Shown here: piece after piece, positions 1-11,469 of the stretch
How the letters are laid out: the number at the start of each line of letters is the position of its first letter
Numbering within the stretch: position 1 is the first letter of the stretch
NCBI GenBank assembly: GCA_023052935.1
Contig: CM041295.1
Location: forward strand, 107,200,711-107,264,710
Length of the DNA: 64,000 bases
Source: Piezodorus guildinii
Lineage: Eukaryota > Arthropoda > Insecta > Hemiptera > Pentatomidae
Reading direction: 5' to 3'
Translations under genes and position numbers: made by a program
Notes under the pieces: generated by a model
Databases searched by the model: none
Told to the model about the DNA's origin: nothing
Seen by the model: the letters and a program-made list of their open reading frames with translations, nothing else

Positions 1-931
1 AGAGGTAAAACTTGAGTCTTATAAGTATTTGTCCCATTTCCACTTTCAATAGCTATGCTTTCCGTCGATTGCTTTTTTGTTAGCAAATGCTTCGGAGATT
101 CTAAGCTACGTAAGTAGAATAGAATTCATGTATAACTCATATAAATATGGTTAAACTAGAAGTATATTATCTAATATAAAGTAAAAGTTCAAACCAAGGT
201 CTGTTTATTTTTTTTTTTTTCTGAATTAAGACACACGTACCTTAACGGAACGATTTGATTTAGAGCTGGAGCAATTGAGACCTGGGATTACCCAGAGATT
301 TTTTTTTTTTAAAAGTAATATTTCTTTGTTATATGTTTCCCTTCCATGAATAGCACGATCTTTTCATAGCACGTAGAGTTATAGCCTTTTAAGCTTTCTT
401 CTTAAACGAGAACCAGATTTGACTTTCTCAATAATAAGGATCAGTTGGCGAGAACAAGACTATAACAATTATATATTAAACACTTACTATCATCCATAAT
501 GAAATTTAAATCCATAGGAAATCACTTGATGGGAAGGTTATTTATAAGTTGTGTTATCAAAATAAGACCTAACAATATATATGGAATATATATTAAGGGA
601 ATTTATTGCATAAAACATCTAAATGTATGCCTACTATGGTTTCGGAATATACAGCCCGCTTACAGTATATATTTTGAATTTATATTGAAATACAATGTCA
701 GATATCATATTTACGGTATGTTTTCAATGATCAATACACAGTTTGATTTGAGTTTAATTAATTAATAATAAAAATATAAAGTCTGCATTATATTTAAGAT
801 GCAAAACAAAAAATAAAAAGATCCGTATGTATGTTTACTTGGGCATGATACATCTGAATTCATCGCGAATCAGAAACGAGGTTATTAATTAAAATATAAA
901 TACGAAATTATGAAAAATTTAACGTATAATA

Positions 932-1076
932 GGGGTACTCACTACGTTTGCTATAGCATGCTATTTGTGCTATTGTGCTAAACCCATCAATTTTATACAG
1001 GAAATAAACGTAGAAACTCGACGGGTTTAGCAAAATAACACAAATAGCATGCTATAGCAAACGTAGTGAGTACCCC
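932..1076. mobile_element. Palindromic foldback MITE with TA target duplication
   Basis: A 145-bp non-coding element. The first ~40 bases (GGGGTACTCAC...) are the near-exact reverse complement of the last ~40, so the whole unit can fold into one hairpin with a short unpaired centre. It is flanked by TA on both sides (930-931 and 1077-1078), which fits the TA-targeting Tc1/mariner or PIF types. It carries no transposase and would depend on one in trans. Confidence 0.75.
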
Positions 1077-1080
1077 TAAT

Positions 1081-1510
1081 ATAATATGGAATATATAATA
1101 AGAGTAAGTATTGAGGAGATGTAAACTTACGAATTCGAGTTTTCGACCGAAATACACGTTTTAGGGTCCCCTGATCGAGTCCTGCATCAACTTCGGTGTG
1201 TGTGGTAAGCCTAGCTCAAAAACGAGAGGCTGTAAGAAATTGAAATTTCATATTTAAGCCAGGTAGCAGATATATGCCCGGGATGATACAACAACTGTTT
1301 TACCCAAATCGACGAAACAGATACTGCACTATTCAAAAGTTTATACTATTCATTTTACACCTTTTTATAATAATCCCTGAAACAGCTAAAACTATTTCGA
1401 TTCAACTCACTTCATTCATGCAAAATTAAATGGGCTTTAGTTTTAAAAAGTTTCTGTCCACATTGAAATTGTCTAACAGGGTTTAAATGTGAAATTTCGT
1501 TTCCTAAAGC
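1081..1510 (+). repeat. Dispersed repeat block associated with the foldback family (copy 1)
   Basis: Non-coding block that starts with an ATATGGAATATATAATAAG-like stretch, then a conserved run (CGAATTCGAGTTTTCGACCG, ACACGTTTTAGGGTCCCC) and ends near AAATGGGCTTTAG. The same order of motifs recurs at 18990-19059 plus 22056-22340 and, without the first part, at 30490-30800. In two of these places it directly follows a foldback right end, so it is probably part of, or a companion to, that family. No ORF. Confidence 0.6.
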
Positions 1511-1547
1511 ACCTTTGTTTGTTTATTTATTCATTTAACACACTTCT

Positions 1548-1712
1548 ATGCTACTGCGGCTAATCGGACGATGCTATGCCTGAATTTTTCGAATCCATGT
1601 TTTATTGGGATATGGATCTTACACGAGTATATACTGACATTTCATAGGCTCGGGACCACCATTTTACATCCCCTCTAAAGGACGGCGTAACCAAGGATTT
1701 TTTACTTACATT
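1548..1712 (-). mobile_element. SINE family 2, reversed copy
   Basis: Read on the minus strand this matches the body of the SINE at 25455-25690: a block containing 'ACGCCGTCCTTTAGAGGGGA', then 'GGTGGTCCCGAGCC', and a 3' end with 'CATCGTCCGATTAGCCGCAG'. The tRNA-like head is missing, so it is a 5'-truncated copy. It lies directly against the left end of the long inverted-repeat element. Confidence 0.65.
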
Positions 1713-2611
1713 AAAAAAAGTGACCTACATTGATGAATTGGGGTAGTTCGAGAGAAGAAAGGGTAATTCATATAAAATAAGATAATAGTTCCCAACAGAA
1801 AATATTCGCGGACCCCTTGAACTAATCATTTCAATGAGAAGGACCCTCTAAAAGTTCTTAAATTCTAAATCCTACCTATGAGATTTATTTTTTATATTTT
1901 AAGTGAGTCACGCCGCACAGTAGTGCCAAACGCACTTTTTCAGGACAAAAGTCTGCAATTCTCGTTTTAATTAATATATATCACCCATTTTAACGTCATT
2001 ATTTTTTTCTTAGTTTTTCCCCTCCAATGGTATGATTGGCATATTTTTAGCTCATTTTTATATCATGAAAATTCATAAGTTTTGTCGATTATTTTAGAGA
2101 AATGTCTCTGTAATTAAATATTCTTATATAAATCTTTATATATCTATCTTTCCTGCGTTTAACTTTGTTTATAATCGTTATTAGATACGTTTAAAGAAAC
2201 TTTGGGTTTCATATAACGGTTTTTTAAGAATTTTCAAAAAATGTCAAACAAATTAAAATTATTTTAAATATATCAATACGTACATAACAAAATAAGTGCA
2301 AAATACATTCAAAATTGAAGTTTTGTTTCTAGTTTTTGGTAAAGCAGAACGCTTTGTTGCCTATAGAAATTTCTTAAATGGAAAGACTAGAAAAAATTAT
2401 TATATTTTTTTACAGATAAAATTATTTTGAGGCCTAAATTATTTGTTCCAAATGATAAAGCATTATGGAGTTCTGCCCCGAAGCGAGATAGAATTATAAA
2501 TGCGTTTATGTAGGGTATTTTTGTTATTTCTTTTCCTTAAATTTAATTAATAAAATTTACCTATTGTAATGTATACAATTTAAATGATAAACTAAAAATT
2601 CAGATTAGATA

Positions 2612-2612
<1 letters not shown>

Positions 2613-2663
<51 letters not shown>
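2613..2663. repeat. (TA)n microsatellite
   Basis: Uninterrupted TA run at the axis of the long inverted-repeat element, in a position that would form the loop if the arms paired. Confidence 0.95.
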
Positions 2664-2667
<4 letters not shown>

Positions 2668-3440
2668 AACAAATGAAGTTTTGTTCCAAGACCAAAACAA
2701 TATCGCTGGGTGAAACTGACATAGAACATCAGGGATGCAGTGGTGTCTACCAGTGGCATTACACACCAGTTTCAGTTCTCGACATGGTATTGTGTTTCCG
2801 GGCAGAAATTGTATTTCTTAATTTATTCAGCCCGAAATCTACCATAATAATGTATTTCTTAATTTTTTTTTATATCCTATCTAATCTGAAATGTTAGTGT
2901 ATCATTTAAACTGTATACATTACAATAGGTAAGTTTTCTATATTAAATTTAAGGAAAATAAATAACAAAAATACCCTACAAAAATACATTTTTAATTGTA
3001 TCTCGCTTCGGGGCAGTACTTCACTATGGTTTATCATTTGGAAAAATTAAGTTAGACCTCAAAATAATTTTATATGTCAATTTTTTTCTGATCTTTCCAT
3101 TTAAGAAATTTCTATAAGCAACAAAGTGTTCTGCTTTACCAAAAACGTAGAAATTAATTTACGGTTTTGAAATTTTTTCGGTTAAAAATAGAAACAGAAC
3201 TAAAATTTTGAAAGTATTTTGCACTTTATTTTGTTATGTACGTATTGATATATTTAAAATAATTTTAATTTTTTTGACATTTTTTGAAAATTCTTAAAAA
3301 ACCGTTATATGAAACCCAAAGTTTCTTTAAACTTATCTAATAACGATTCTAAACAAAGTTAGTGCAGGAAAGATAGATATATAAAGATTTATATAAGAAT
3401 AATTAGTTACAGAGACATTGCTCTAAAATAATGAACAAAA

Positions 3441-4018
3441 CTTATGAAGTTTCATGATGTTGAATGTCGAATTTATCTGTTTCTTATAAAAGGCTTACAA
3501 ATATCAATATAATTTAAAATTATTTCCCAATGACATGGCGAATCACTAGTTGGCTACCACTCAGCTAAGCCATTAGAATATAACTACGTCAAAATATTGA
3601 TTTTATAAAAAAGGTCATATTGTACCTTTGGCAAATCAGCGTAAGACAGATTAGAGAGAAGAACAGTTTTGGGGCGATTAGTTACAGGAATTATAAAATT
3701 AAAGAAGTACATCCCCAAAAATTCTTGCATATAGATTATAAACATCATAGCGATACCAGACCATGGAAAAGAAATTGATCTTGTCTCAAAAGGCCCATGT
3801 CCATTTGTACTTGAATTGAGATATTTAATGGTTTGCGTTTTAATGCAATTAAAAATATACCTACTAATAAGTCCTCCTTAAGGTGTTACATTTATACCTC
3901 CTATTGAAATAGTGGCAATTATCAAGTGTTTTCTTATTAACAACCAGAATCGTTTTAAAATCTTTAGAAGACCAAGTCCATTCGACATAATTTAAGAAAC
4001 TTGTAGTTAACAGAAAAA

Positions 4019-4036
<18 letters not shown>
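3441..4036. other. Non-coding filler inside the right arm of the inverted-repeat element
   Basis: No ORF and no recognised domain. One motif (GTCCATTCGACATAATTTAA, 3979-3998) recurs near 5089, and the 3590-3660 part resembles 10800-10890, so it is made of small dispersed repeats. It ends in a poly-A run that leads into (TA)n. Confidence 0.5.

Positions 4037-4096
<60 letters not shown>
4016..4096. repeat. A-tract followed by (TA)n microsatellite
   Basis: A run of about 20 A followed by about 30 TA dinucleotides. An A-tract joined to TA repeats is the usual scar of a LINE 3' tail that has expanded, but no LINE body is recognised to the left. Confidence 0.9.
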
Positions 4097-4101
<5 letters not shown>

Positions 4102-4661
4102 TTATTGATATATTTTAAATAATTTTAATTTGTTTGAAATTTTTTGAAAATTCCTAAAAAACCGTTATATGAAACCTAAAGTTTCTTTAAACGTATCTAA
4201 TAACGATTATAAACAAAGCTAAATGCAGGAACGATAGATATATAAAGATTTATTTAAGAATAATTAGTTACAGAGACATTTCTCTAAAATAATCGACAAA
4301 ACTTATGAATTTTATGATATAAAAATGAGCTAAAAATATGCCAATCATACCATTGGAGGGGAATTTACTAAGAAAAAAATAATGACGTTAAAATGGGTGA
4401 TATATATTAATTAAAACGAGAATTGCAGACTTTTGTCCTGAAAAAGTGCGTTTGGAACTACTGTGCGGCGTGACCCACTTAAAATAAAAAAAATAAATCT
4501 CATAGGTAGGATTTAGAATTTAAGAACTTTTAGAGGGTCCTTCTCATTGAAATGATTAGTTCAAGGGGTCCGCGAATATTTTCTGTTGGGAACTATTACC
4601 TTATTTTATATGAATTACCCTTTCTTCTCTCGAACTACCCCAATTCATCAATGTAGGTCAC

Positions 4662-5369
4662 TCTCATAATAAATGGCTCATTTTTTACCTGATGATGACA
4701 AATAAGGCCGTAAAGTTGTTTTTAAATGGTGAAGTAAACGAAAAACTTCTTTATACTTTATTTAATATATCCTCTCCTAAAATACTGATATTAAACGCTT
4801 GAGAGGAGAAGTGAAAGGGTTGAGCCTAAGATGCCATTTTGAAAGTCGGGACAATCTTCAATGGCGGAAGAATCGGAGGGGGTGCATCCTCTTAACATCT
4901 TCACAATCACTCCCGAAACTCTTTCCAAATATTTTATACGTGGATATGTCTTTCGGCTAGGGTTCTACTTTTTTTTTTTCTAAAGGTTTTTTTCACCCTC
5001 AAAAATACAACCTTCGTGTTCATGGTGTTCAAGACCACTTTCAAAATTAACAACGAGATTCGTTTCAAAATTTGAAGGAGCTCAAGTCCATTCGACATAA
5101 TTTAATATGCTTCCAATTGAAAAAATAATCAAGTTGTTTTAAATATCGTTTAAAATCATAATTTATGCGAGTGGAAACATTTTTTTCCTACATAATTTAA
5201 AAAATTACAACGTACAAACATATTTACTACTCATTTACATTTTGATTTTGTGAAATATTCCGATGGTATGTACCGTAATCATACACCAGTTGATTACGAA
5301 TGCTTTAAAAAAATTCGCAATAAAACCCAGGACGCAGTTCGAAGTGTAAATCCCACCACATTCATACTT
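4662..5369. other. No gene seen; AT-rich spacer with small repeats
   Basis: No ORF or domain. Contains a copy of the 'GTCCATTCGACATAATTTAA' motif and an otherwise unique AT-rich stretch. Confidence 0.5.
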
Positions 5370-5756
5370 CCCTCTCCAATGCTCCTGATTCCAAATCCAA
5401 GTGGAAAATAAACCGAAAATTATATCTCCCGGAATCTAATAACTTCATCCCCTTTTGTTTCTTCGGACCAGCTCAACAATCATTTTACATCCTTTGCTTC
5501 TAATTCTTCTGCTGTAGCCGATATCGATCATCAGAGTTTTAACCAAGAAAGCTTCTTCTTCTCTCATCTTTCCTATGACGAAATACTAACAATTATCCTT
5601 AAATCTCAGACCAACGATTATGGACCCGAACATATCCCAGTGAAACTAATAAAATCCTGGCTCCCTGTTCTAATACCAATATTCTATCATTTATATAATT
5701 TTTCCTTTCAAAATTTTATATTTTCTACACCTTGTAAAACTGCTAAAATTTCAAAT

Positions 5757-5880
5757 TGACATTTTTTGAAAATTCCTAAAAAACCGTTATATGAAACCTA
5801 AAGTTTCTTTAAACGTATCTAATAACGATTATAAACAAAGTTAAATGCAGGAACGATAGATATATAAAGATTTATATATC
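5757..5880 (+). repeat. Fragment of the long inverted-repeat family inside the LINE
   Basis: This stretch repeats part of 4130-4255 almost exactly (TTTTTTGAAAATTCCTAAAA, then CCGTTATATGAAACCTAAAG). It interrupts the LINE coding sequence. It has no visible ends of its own, so it is a fragment rather than a full insertion. Confidence 0.75.
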
Positions 5881-6317
5881 CTCACCGTCTGATTCCCTTC
5901 CTATTTCCCTCCTTTCTAATCCTTCGAGACTTCTGGAACGTCTTGCACAAAACCAACTATCAATTTTATTAGAAGAACGATCCCTTATTGATCCTCTCCA
6001 ATCCCGCTTCCGACCTGGTTATTCAACACCGTCCGCTCTCCTAAAAATAACGCACGACCTTCAATACGCCAATGAACACCGTAAAGTACCATTCTAATCC
6101 TTCTAGATTTCTCTAAAGCGTTCGATACAGTTGGCCATACTATCCTCCTTGCTAAACTACAAAATCTTCCTTTATCTAACAGTGCACTACGCTAGTTCAT
6201 ATCCTTCCTCTTCAACCGCTCACTATATGTAGTAGTCCCAGGTCAACCTCCTTCCAAGACTTTACCTTTGTCCTGTTGTGTTCCTCAGGGATCATCACTA
6301 TCCCCCACCCTATATGC

Positions 6318-6624
6318 TAGGGGTGGGCATAATCGAATGACGATTATCGGATGATTCGATTATTACAATCATTCGAATTAATCGATTATAGGATTAATCG
6401 GTTTGGATAAGCGAATGATCATTCGAACTGAACTGATTAACGATAATCGAGGGATTATAAGGAGCTTGGATAATCCAACGACCTTTTTTTCTTTTTTTTT
6501 GCTCATCACATAAATCGTCTCTCACAATGCACACTAATCATTCGATTATGAAATCATTCGATTATTTAAATCATCGAAGTCCGATCATCCGATTATGACG
6601 ATCATTCGATTATGCCCACCCCTA
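6318..6624. mobile_element. hAT-type MITE with 8-bp target duplication
   Basis: A 307-bp element with terminal repeats TAGGGGTGGGCATAATCGAA and the matching right end (...GCCCACCCCTA). The flanking octamer CTATATGC is duplicated exactly (6310-6317 and 6625-6632). It is inserted within the LINE reading frame right after RT motif B, so it is younger than that LINE. The interior is full of short ATTCGATTA-type repeats. An 8-bp duplication is characteristic of hAT transposition. There is no transposase. Confidence 0.9.
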
Positions 6625-7477
6625 CTATATGCTGCATACATTAATGACCTTCCTATACACATCCTTCATTCCCAATACCATATCTATGCTGACGATTTTC
6701 AAATTTAGCTATCCTTTCCTCCTTCCGACCTATTACTAGCCACAGAAATGCTTTAAGAAGATTTGAATCGAATCATAATTTGGGCAGATGAGACCAAGCT
6801 CAATTTGAACACTTGAGTAGACCAAGGCAATTGTAATAGGTTTTAATCCTCTTCTTAAGACCCCACCAACTCTGTTTCTGAATAGCAATACCATCAATCC
6901 GTTAAAAACCTCGGCACCACCTTTGATCAAACCCTTTCCTGGATAAACCATGTTACCGAAATCTCACGTCGTACATTTTCCACATTAAAACTTCTGAATC
7001 ATCTATGTCTTCTTCTTCCAATCGAAACCCGTAAGCTCTTGGTTAGCTCCTTAATATTTCCCTACTTTGACTACTGATACCTCTGGAAATCTCGAGGCAA
7101 AACTAAAAGGAATTTTTAATTGCTTTATAAGTTTTATATTCGGGATATCCAGAGACACCTCTATCACCCGATTTTACGAAGAGTTAAATCTCTAGTCTTA
7201 AGACCATTGTTTATTTCCTGTAATATTATTCTTAAGGAACTCGTCTCAGAATAAACAGAGAATTATTATTATTAACTGGTCGATTATATCCTTGAATTCT
7301 GCTGTTGTAGTTTACGTGATATTATATACAGCGGTGTCATAGAATAATTTTTAAAATTCTTGGACTATCCCGACTTGTTGATAAAATAAGGGCTCTAAAG
7401 TTTTGATTATTATTATTTGATGTAGTTTTCGGCTACTTAAACACTTACTATACAAACATTCTAATCTTCCACTAAAC

Positions 7478-7944
7478 TACAAACGGCTAATTTAAATGAC
7501 TATCAGAAGGCCAATCTGGACATACAGAGTAAAGCTTTGGGGCTCGACTAAATCATCGACTTCCTCACGAATCCAATTTTTACAATCCAAAATCCTCAAC
7601 GCTCCCTACTTTGTCAAGAACAAACTCATCCATAATGACATTAATGTTCCGTATTATTACAGATTTGGTCCGAACCAGATAACCCTCTTTTCATGACAAA
7701 TTCCATTCCAACTCTAACCCATTAGTTTCATTCCTTTCTTCCTCTTCAATACCTGATAATCCTCTGAGACGAATGAAAAGAAGATGGACCCGAGACCTTC
7801 TGGTTTAGAATATTGTTTAAGTTCTGCCAATGGGTAGCTTCTCTACAAGTCTTGTTCATGTCTATTTTCTTTTAGCCTATTTACTTGTTGTGTTATGTAA
7901 TACAGTTGTAAATATCAATAAATAATATTTAAAAAAAAAAAAAA
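7478..7944 (+). pseudogene. 3' scrap of a jockey-clade LINE with poly-A tail
   Basis: The start encodes 'PIWTYRVKLWGSTKSS', matching the C-terminal thumb region of the jockey LINE at 21.27 kb (PIWTYGLELWGTAKLS). It continues to a short 3' UTR, an AATAAA-like region and an A-tract at 7930-7945. One frameshift and a stop follow 'VPYYYRFGPNQ'. It is a typical 5'-truncated dead-on-arrival copy. Confidence 0.8.
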
Positions 7945-7969
7945 ATCCTTGATGTCTTTAGAAAATCTA

Positions 7970-9496
7970 CACTCCTGGACAAATAAAGTGTACAATCCTT
8001 ATTATAAAGCTAATGCGATATAAAAATGGCTGTCTGATGAAACATCTAGCCTTAGTTGTTCTTAATGTTTTCTTAAATAAGTTTCAAGAGTCGGAAAATT
8101 TTTAGATTAAAAAAAGGCAGTGTTATGTTTTCTTTAATCTTAATCTTATAAAATAAACAAATAATAGATGGCCAAAATAAAGTGTACACCATGAGAAATC
8201 AACAAACATGATAGATTAAAGGCAGTTTCTTTCGTGATCTAATAGCAGAAGCATCCCTAATTAATGAAGATGGTTAATTTTCAGGATCTAATTCAAAGAG
8301 TCAAGAAAGAGATGAGCAAAGGGTTCTTATCTTACCGAGCTGTTGGAGAAACATTCGTCCTTTCCCACTCAAGGGCGTTAAAATGTTCAAAACGGACTAC
8401 AATCGAATTAAAAAGTAGCCTGGACCCCATCCTAAGTTGGGAAGAATTAAGAATAAAAAAAGAAATTCGTCATTTGGCTAAAGATTGTATCATCACGAAA
8501 ATTAAAAGAAAATTGGAATTTAGCCTCCTCTTCACGAACGGTTCAAAAAACGTTACAGAAAATGAATATTAAGTGAAAAAAATTGAAAATAAAATTCCTC
8601 TGACAAAACAACACAAAGAGATCATGGTCGCCATAGTCCGGGAATGGATATCCAAACGTGAATTTATCTGGGAAAGGACTTCACTGATGAAAAGTGATTT
8701 TCAGAGAATGGTCCAGATAATTAATTATGCTATATGGAATGTGGAAAAAAGACGTATTTTAACCATCCAAAGCGAAAGATGAAAGGAGGAGGCATTATGG
8801 TTTGGAGCGCCATAACCGCGTCCGGGGATTATCTCCTTTAAAAAATTGAAGAGGGAGTTAATAGCCAAAACTATTTAAGCTTGGTCAGATAAAAGGTGTG
8901 GCCAAAGTTAGAAACTATATTCTCTGACGAAATTTTAAATTTATTCAAGATAATACTCCTACTATCCATTTATCAAAAGCTACTAAACAGGAGTTTTTGG
9001 GGATGAAAATCCAAACGTTTAAGTGGCCATCTCGCTCCCCAGACCTAAATACAATCAAAAACTATTGGCAGAGTCTCTTTCAAGGAGTCTACCTGAAGGG
9101 ATCATTCAATTCAGATGAACAATTATGGAAAGCGGTTCAGGACGCCCCAGTAGCATTAAAAGGAAAAAAGCCAAATCTTACCAAAAATCTGTGTGGTTTT
9201 ATGAGCTGTCGGTTATTACAAGACATTGATATCAAAGGAGAAGCTATTCATATTTGAAATAGGCTTATTTTTTATGTTTTCACAATTTTTATTTTGCATG
9301 TACACATTATTGTGGCCAACTTTGTAATCAGCTGATCAATTAAATAATTTTCTTATTCTAAATATAATTAATAAATGAATTTTTTTATTGACAACTTTTT
9401 TTCTTACTTTAAAAATGACCTATGAAAAATAAAAAATATTAGTTTAAAATTCTGTTAATAAGAATCTGGGTGTAAACTTTATTTTGTCCAGGAGTG
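7970..9496 (+). mobile_element. Tc1-like DNA transposon, complete ends
   Basis: A 1,527-bp element with terminal repeats CACTCCTGGACAAATAAAGT at the left and the matching inverse at the right (...TTTTGTCCAGGAGTG). It is flanked by TA at 7968-7969 and 9497-9498, the Tc1/mariner target. Length and end structure are those of an autonomous Tc1-family element; the transposase inside is broken. Confidence 0.9.
8264..9257 (+). pseudogene. Broken Tc1-like transposase
   Basis: The reading frame starts with ATG at 8264 and encodes an N-terminal helix-turn-helix-like region for about 100 residues, then breaks. In shifted frames the Tc1 landmarks appear: the first catalytic Asp in 'RDFTDEK' (about 8680), the 'GGGIMVW' block (about 8785), 'QDNTPTIHLSKATK' (about 8945) and the C-terminal 'WPSRSPDLNTIKNYW' (about 9025-9070). 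In the last motif the usual LNPIENLW glutamate is a lysine, so the DDE triad would be incomplete even without the frameshifts. Non-functional. Confidence 0.85.
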
Positions 9497-9766
9497 TATA
9501 CGGTTCATTTCTGGCAAAACATACAATGTACATTGAATAAATTTAGTTTAATTGCATTAATTAAACGTACTGATTGTTCAACTAATGCAATTGTCCACAA
9601 ATTGAGGTTAACTTGTTAAGAATAATTAATTAAAATTACCTTCATCACAGCGTTCGGACATTACCAATAGTAAATATCTTAATTTAAGTAGTGGCTTAGA
9701 CTACTTTTGAAATAAACGGCTCAGCTATCGAACTAGCTCTGAATGCGTTTATGTCCAGGTTTATCG

Positions 9767-10118
9767 TAGGGGTGGGCATAATCGAATGATCGGACTTCGA
9801 TGATTTAAATAATCGAATAATTCCATAATCAAATGATCGAACGATTAATATGCATCCTTAAAGACAATGTGGCACAACCCCTCTCTATGATTGCTGAGCT
9901 GGCTAAACCTAGGTGGGAATATGCATATAATTTATGTGATTAGAAAAAAAAAACTCATTCGATTATCTCAACCCCTTATTATTCCTCGATTACCGTTAAT
10001 AAATTCAGTTCGAATGATCATTCGTTTCACCAAACCGATTAATCCGATAATCGATTAATTCGAATGATTGAAATAATCGAATGATCTGATAATCGTAATT
10101 CGATTATGCCCACCCCTA
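9767..10118. mobile_element. hAT-type MITE, second copy
   Basis: Same family as 6318-6624 (TAGGGGTGGGCATAATCGAA ends). The flanking octamers GTTTATCG (9759-9766) and GTTTTTCG (10119-10126) differ at one base, so it inserted earlier than the first copy or has drifted. Non-coding, 352 bp. Confidence 0.85.
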
Positions 10119-10126
10119 GTTTTTCG

Positions 10127-11279
<1,153 letters not shown>

Positions 11280-11469
11280 CGGGTAGGGGAAAAATCTTTC
11301 ATCAGACGAAGTGCAACTGTCAGGCTACACAACAGTGTGAGATTCCTACTCACTAAAAAAACCACCTCCCAATTCGTCTTTACCACCCCACGGAACCGCT
11401 GTCAAGCATTACTTCATGGGGGGGCAGAAGGGCTAAATGCCAGCTACTTTACTGGACATCTGATTTAGG

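Larger units (their letters stand above)
1720..4661. mobile_element. Long inverted-repeat (foldback-type) element, 2.9 kb
   Basis: The ends are GTGACCTACATTGATGAATT and its reverse complement. The left arm (about 1720-2600) pairs with two right-arm pieces: 2890-3440 pairs with about 2050-2600, and 4100-4661 pairs with about 1720-2280. About 200 bp (3240-3440 and 4100-4300) are therefore present twice in the right arm, and the sequence between them (3441-4036) is not part of the palindrome. (TA)n tracts lie at the axis (2613-2663) and before the distal right arm (4036-4096). No transposase is visible. Short copies of arm sequence also occur at 5757-5880 and, diverged, at 22590-22830. Confidence 0.7.
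5370..7272 (+). pseudogene. Decayed CR1/jockey-superfamily LINE reverse transcriptase
   Basis: Frame-broken RT on the plus strand. Pieces readable in changing frames match the better copy at 36.65-40.69 kb: the pre-RT block (NDYGPEHIPVKLIKS, about 5610), the fingers region (FRPGYSTPSALLKITHDLQ, about 6010), motif A (LLDFSKAFDTVGH, about 6105), motif B (VPQGSSLSPTLYA, about 6280, cut by a MITE) and motif C (YADDFQI, about 6685). There are many stops and frameshifts, and a ~123-bp piece of the long inverted-repeat family interrupts it at 5757-5880. The 3' end resembles 40650-40680 and closes with an ATT-rich tail. It is dead. Confidence 0.8.

Noticed and set aside
499..765. 88-residue ORF near the left edge
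   Set aside because: AT-driven composition, no domain, no supporting context; treated as non-coding.
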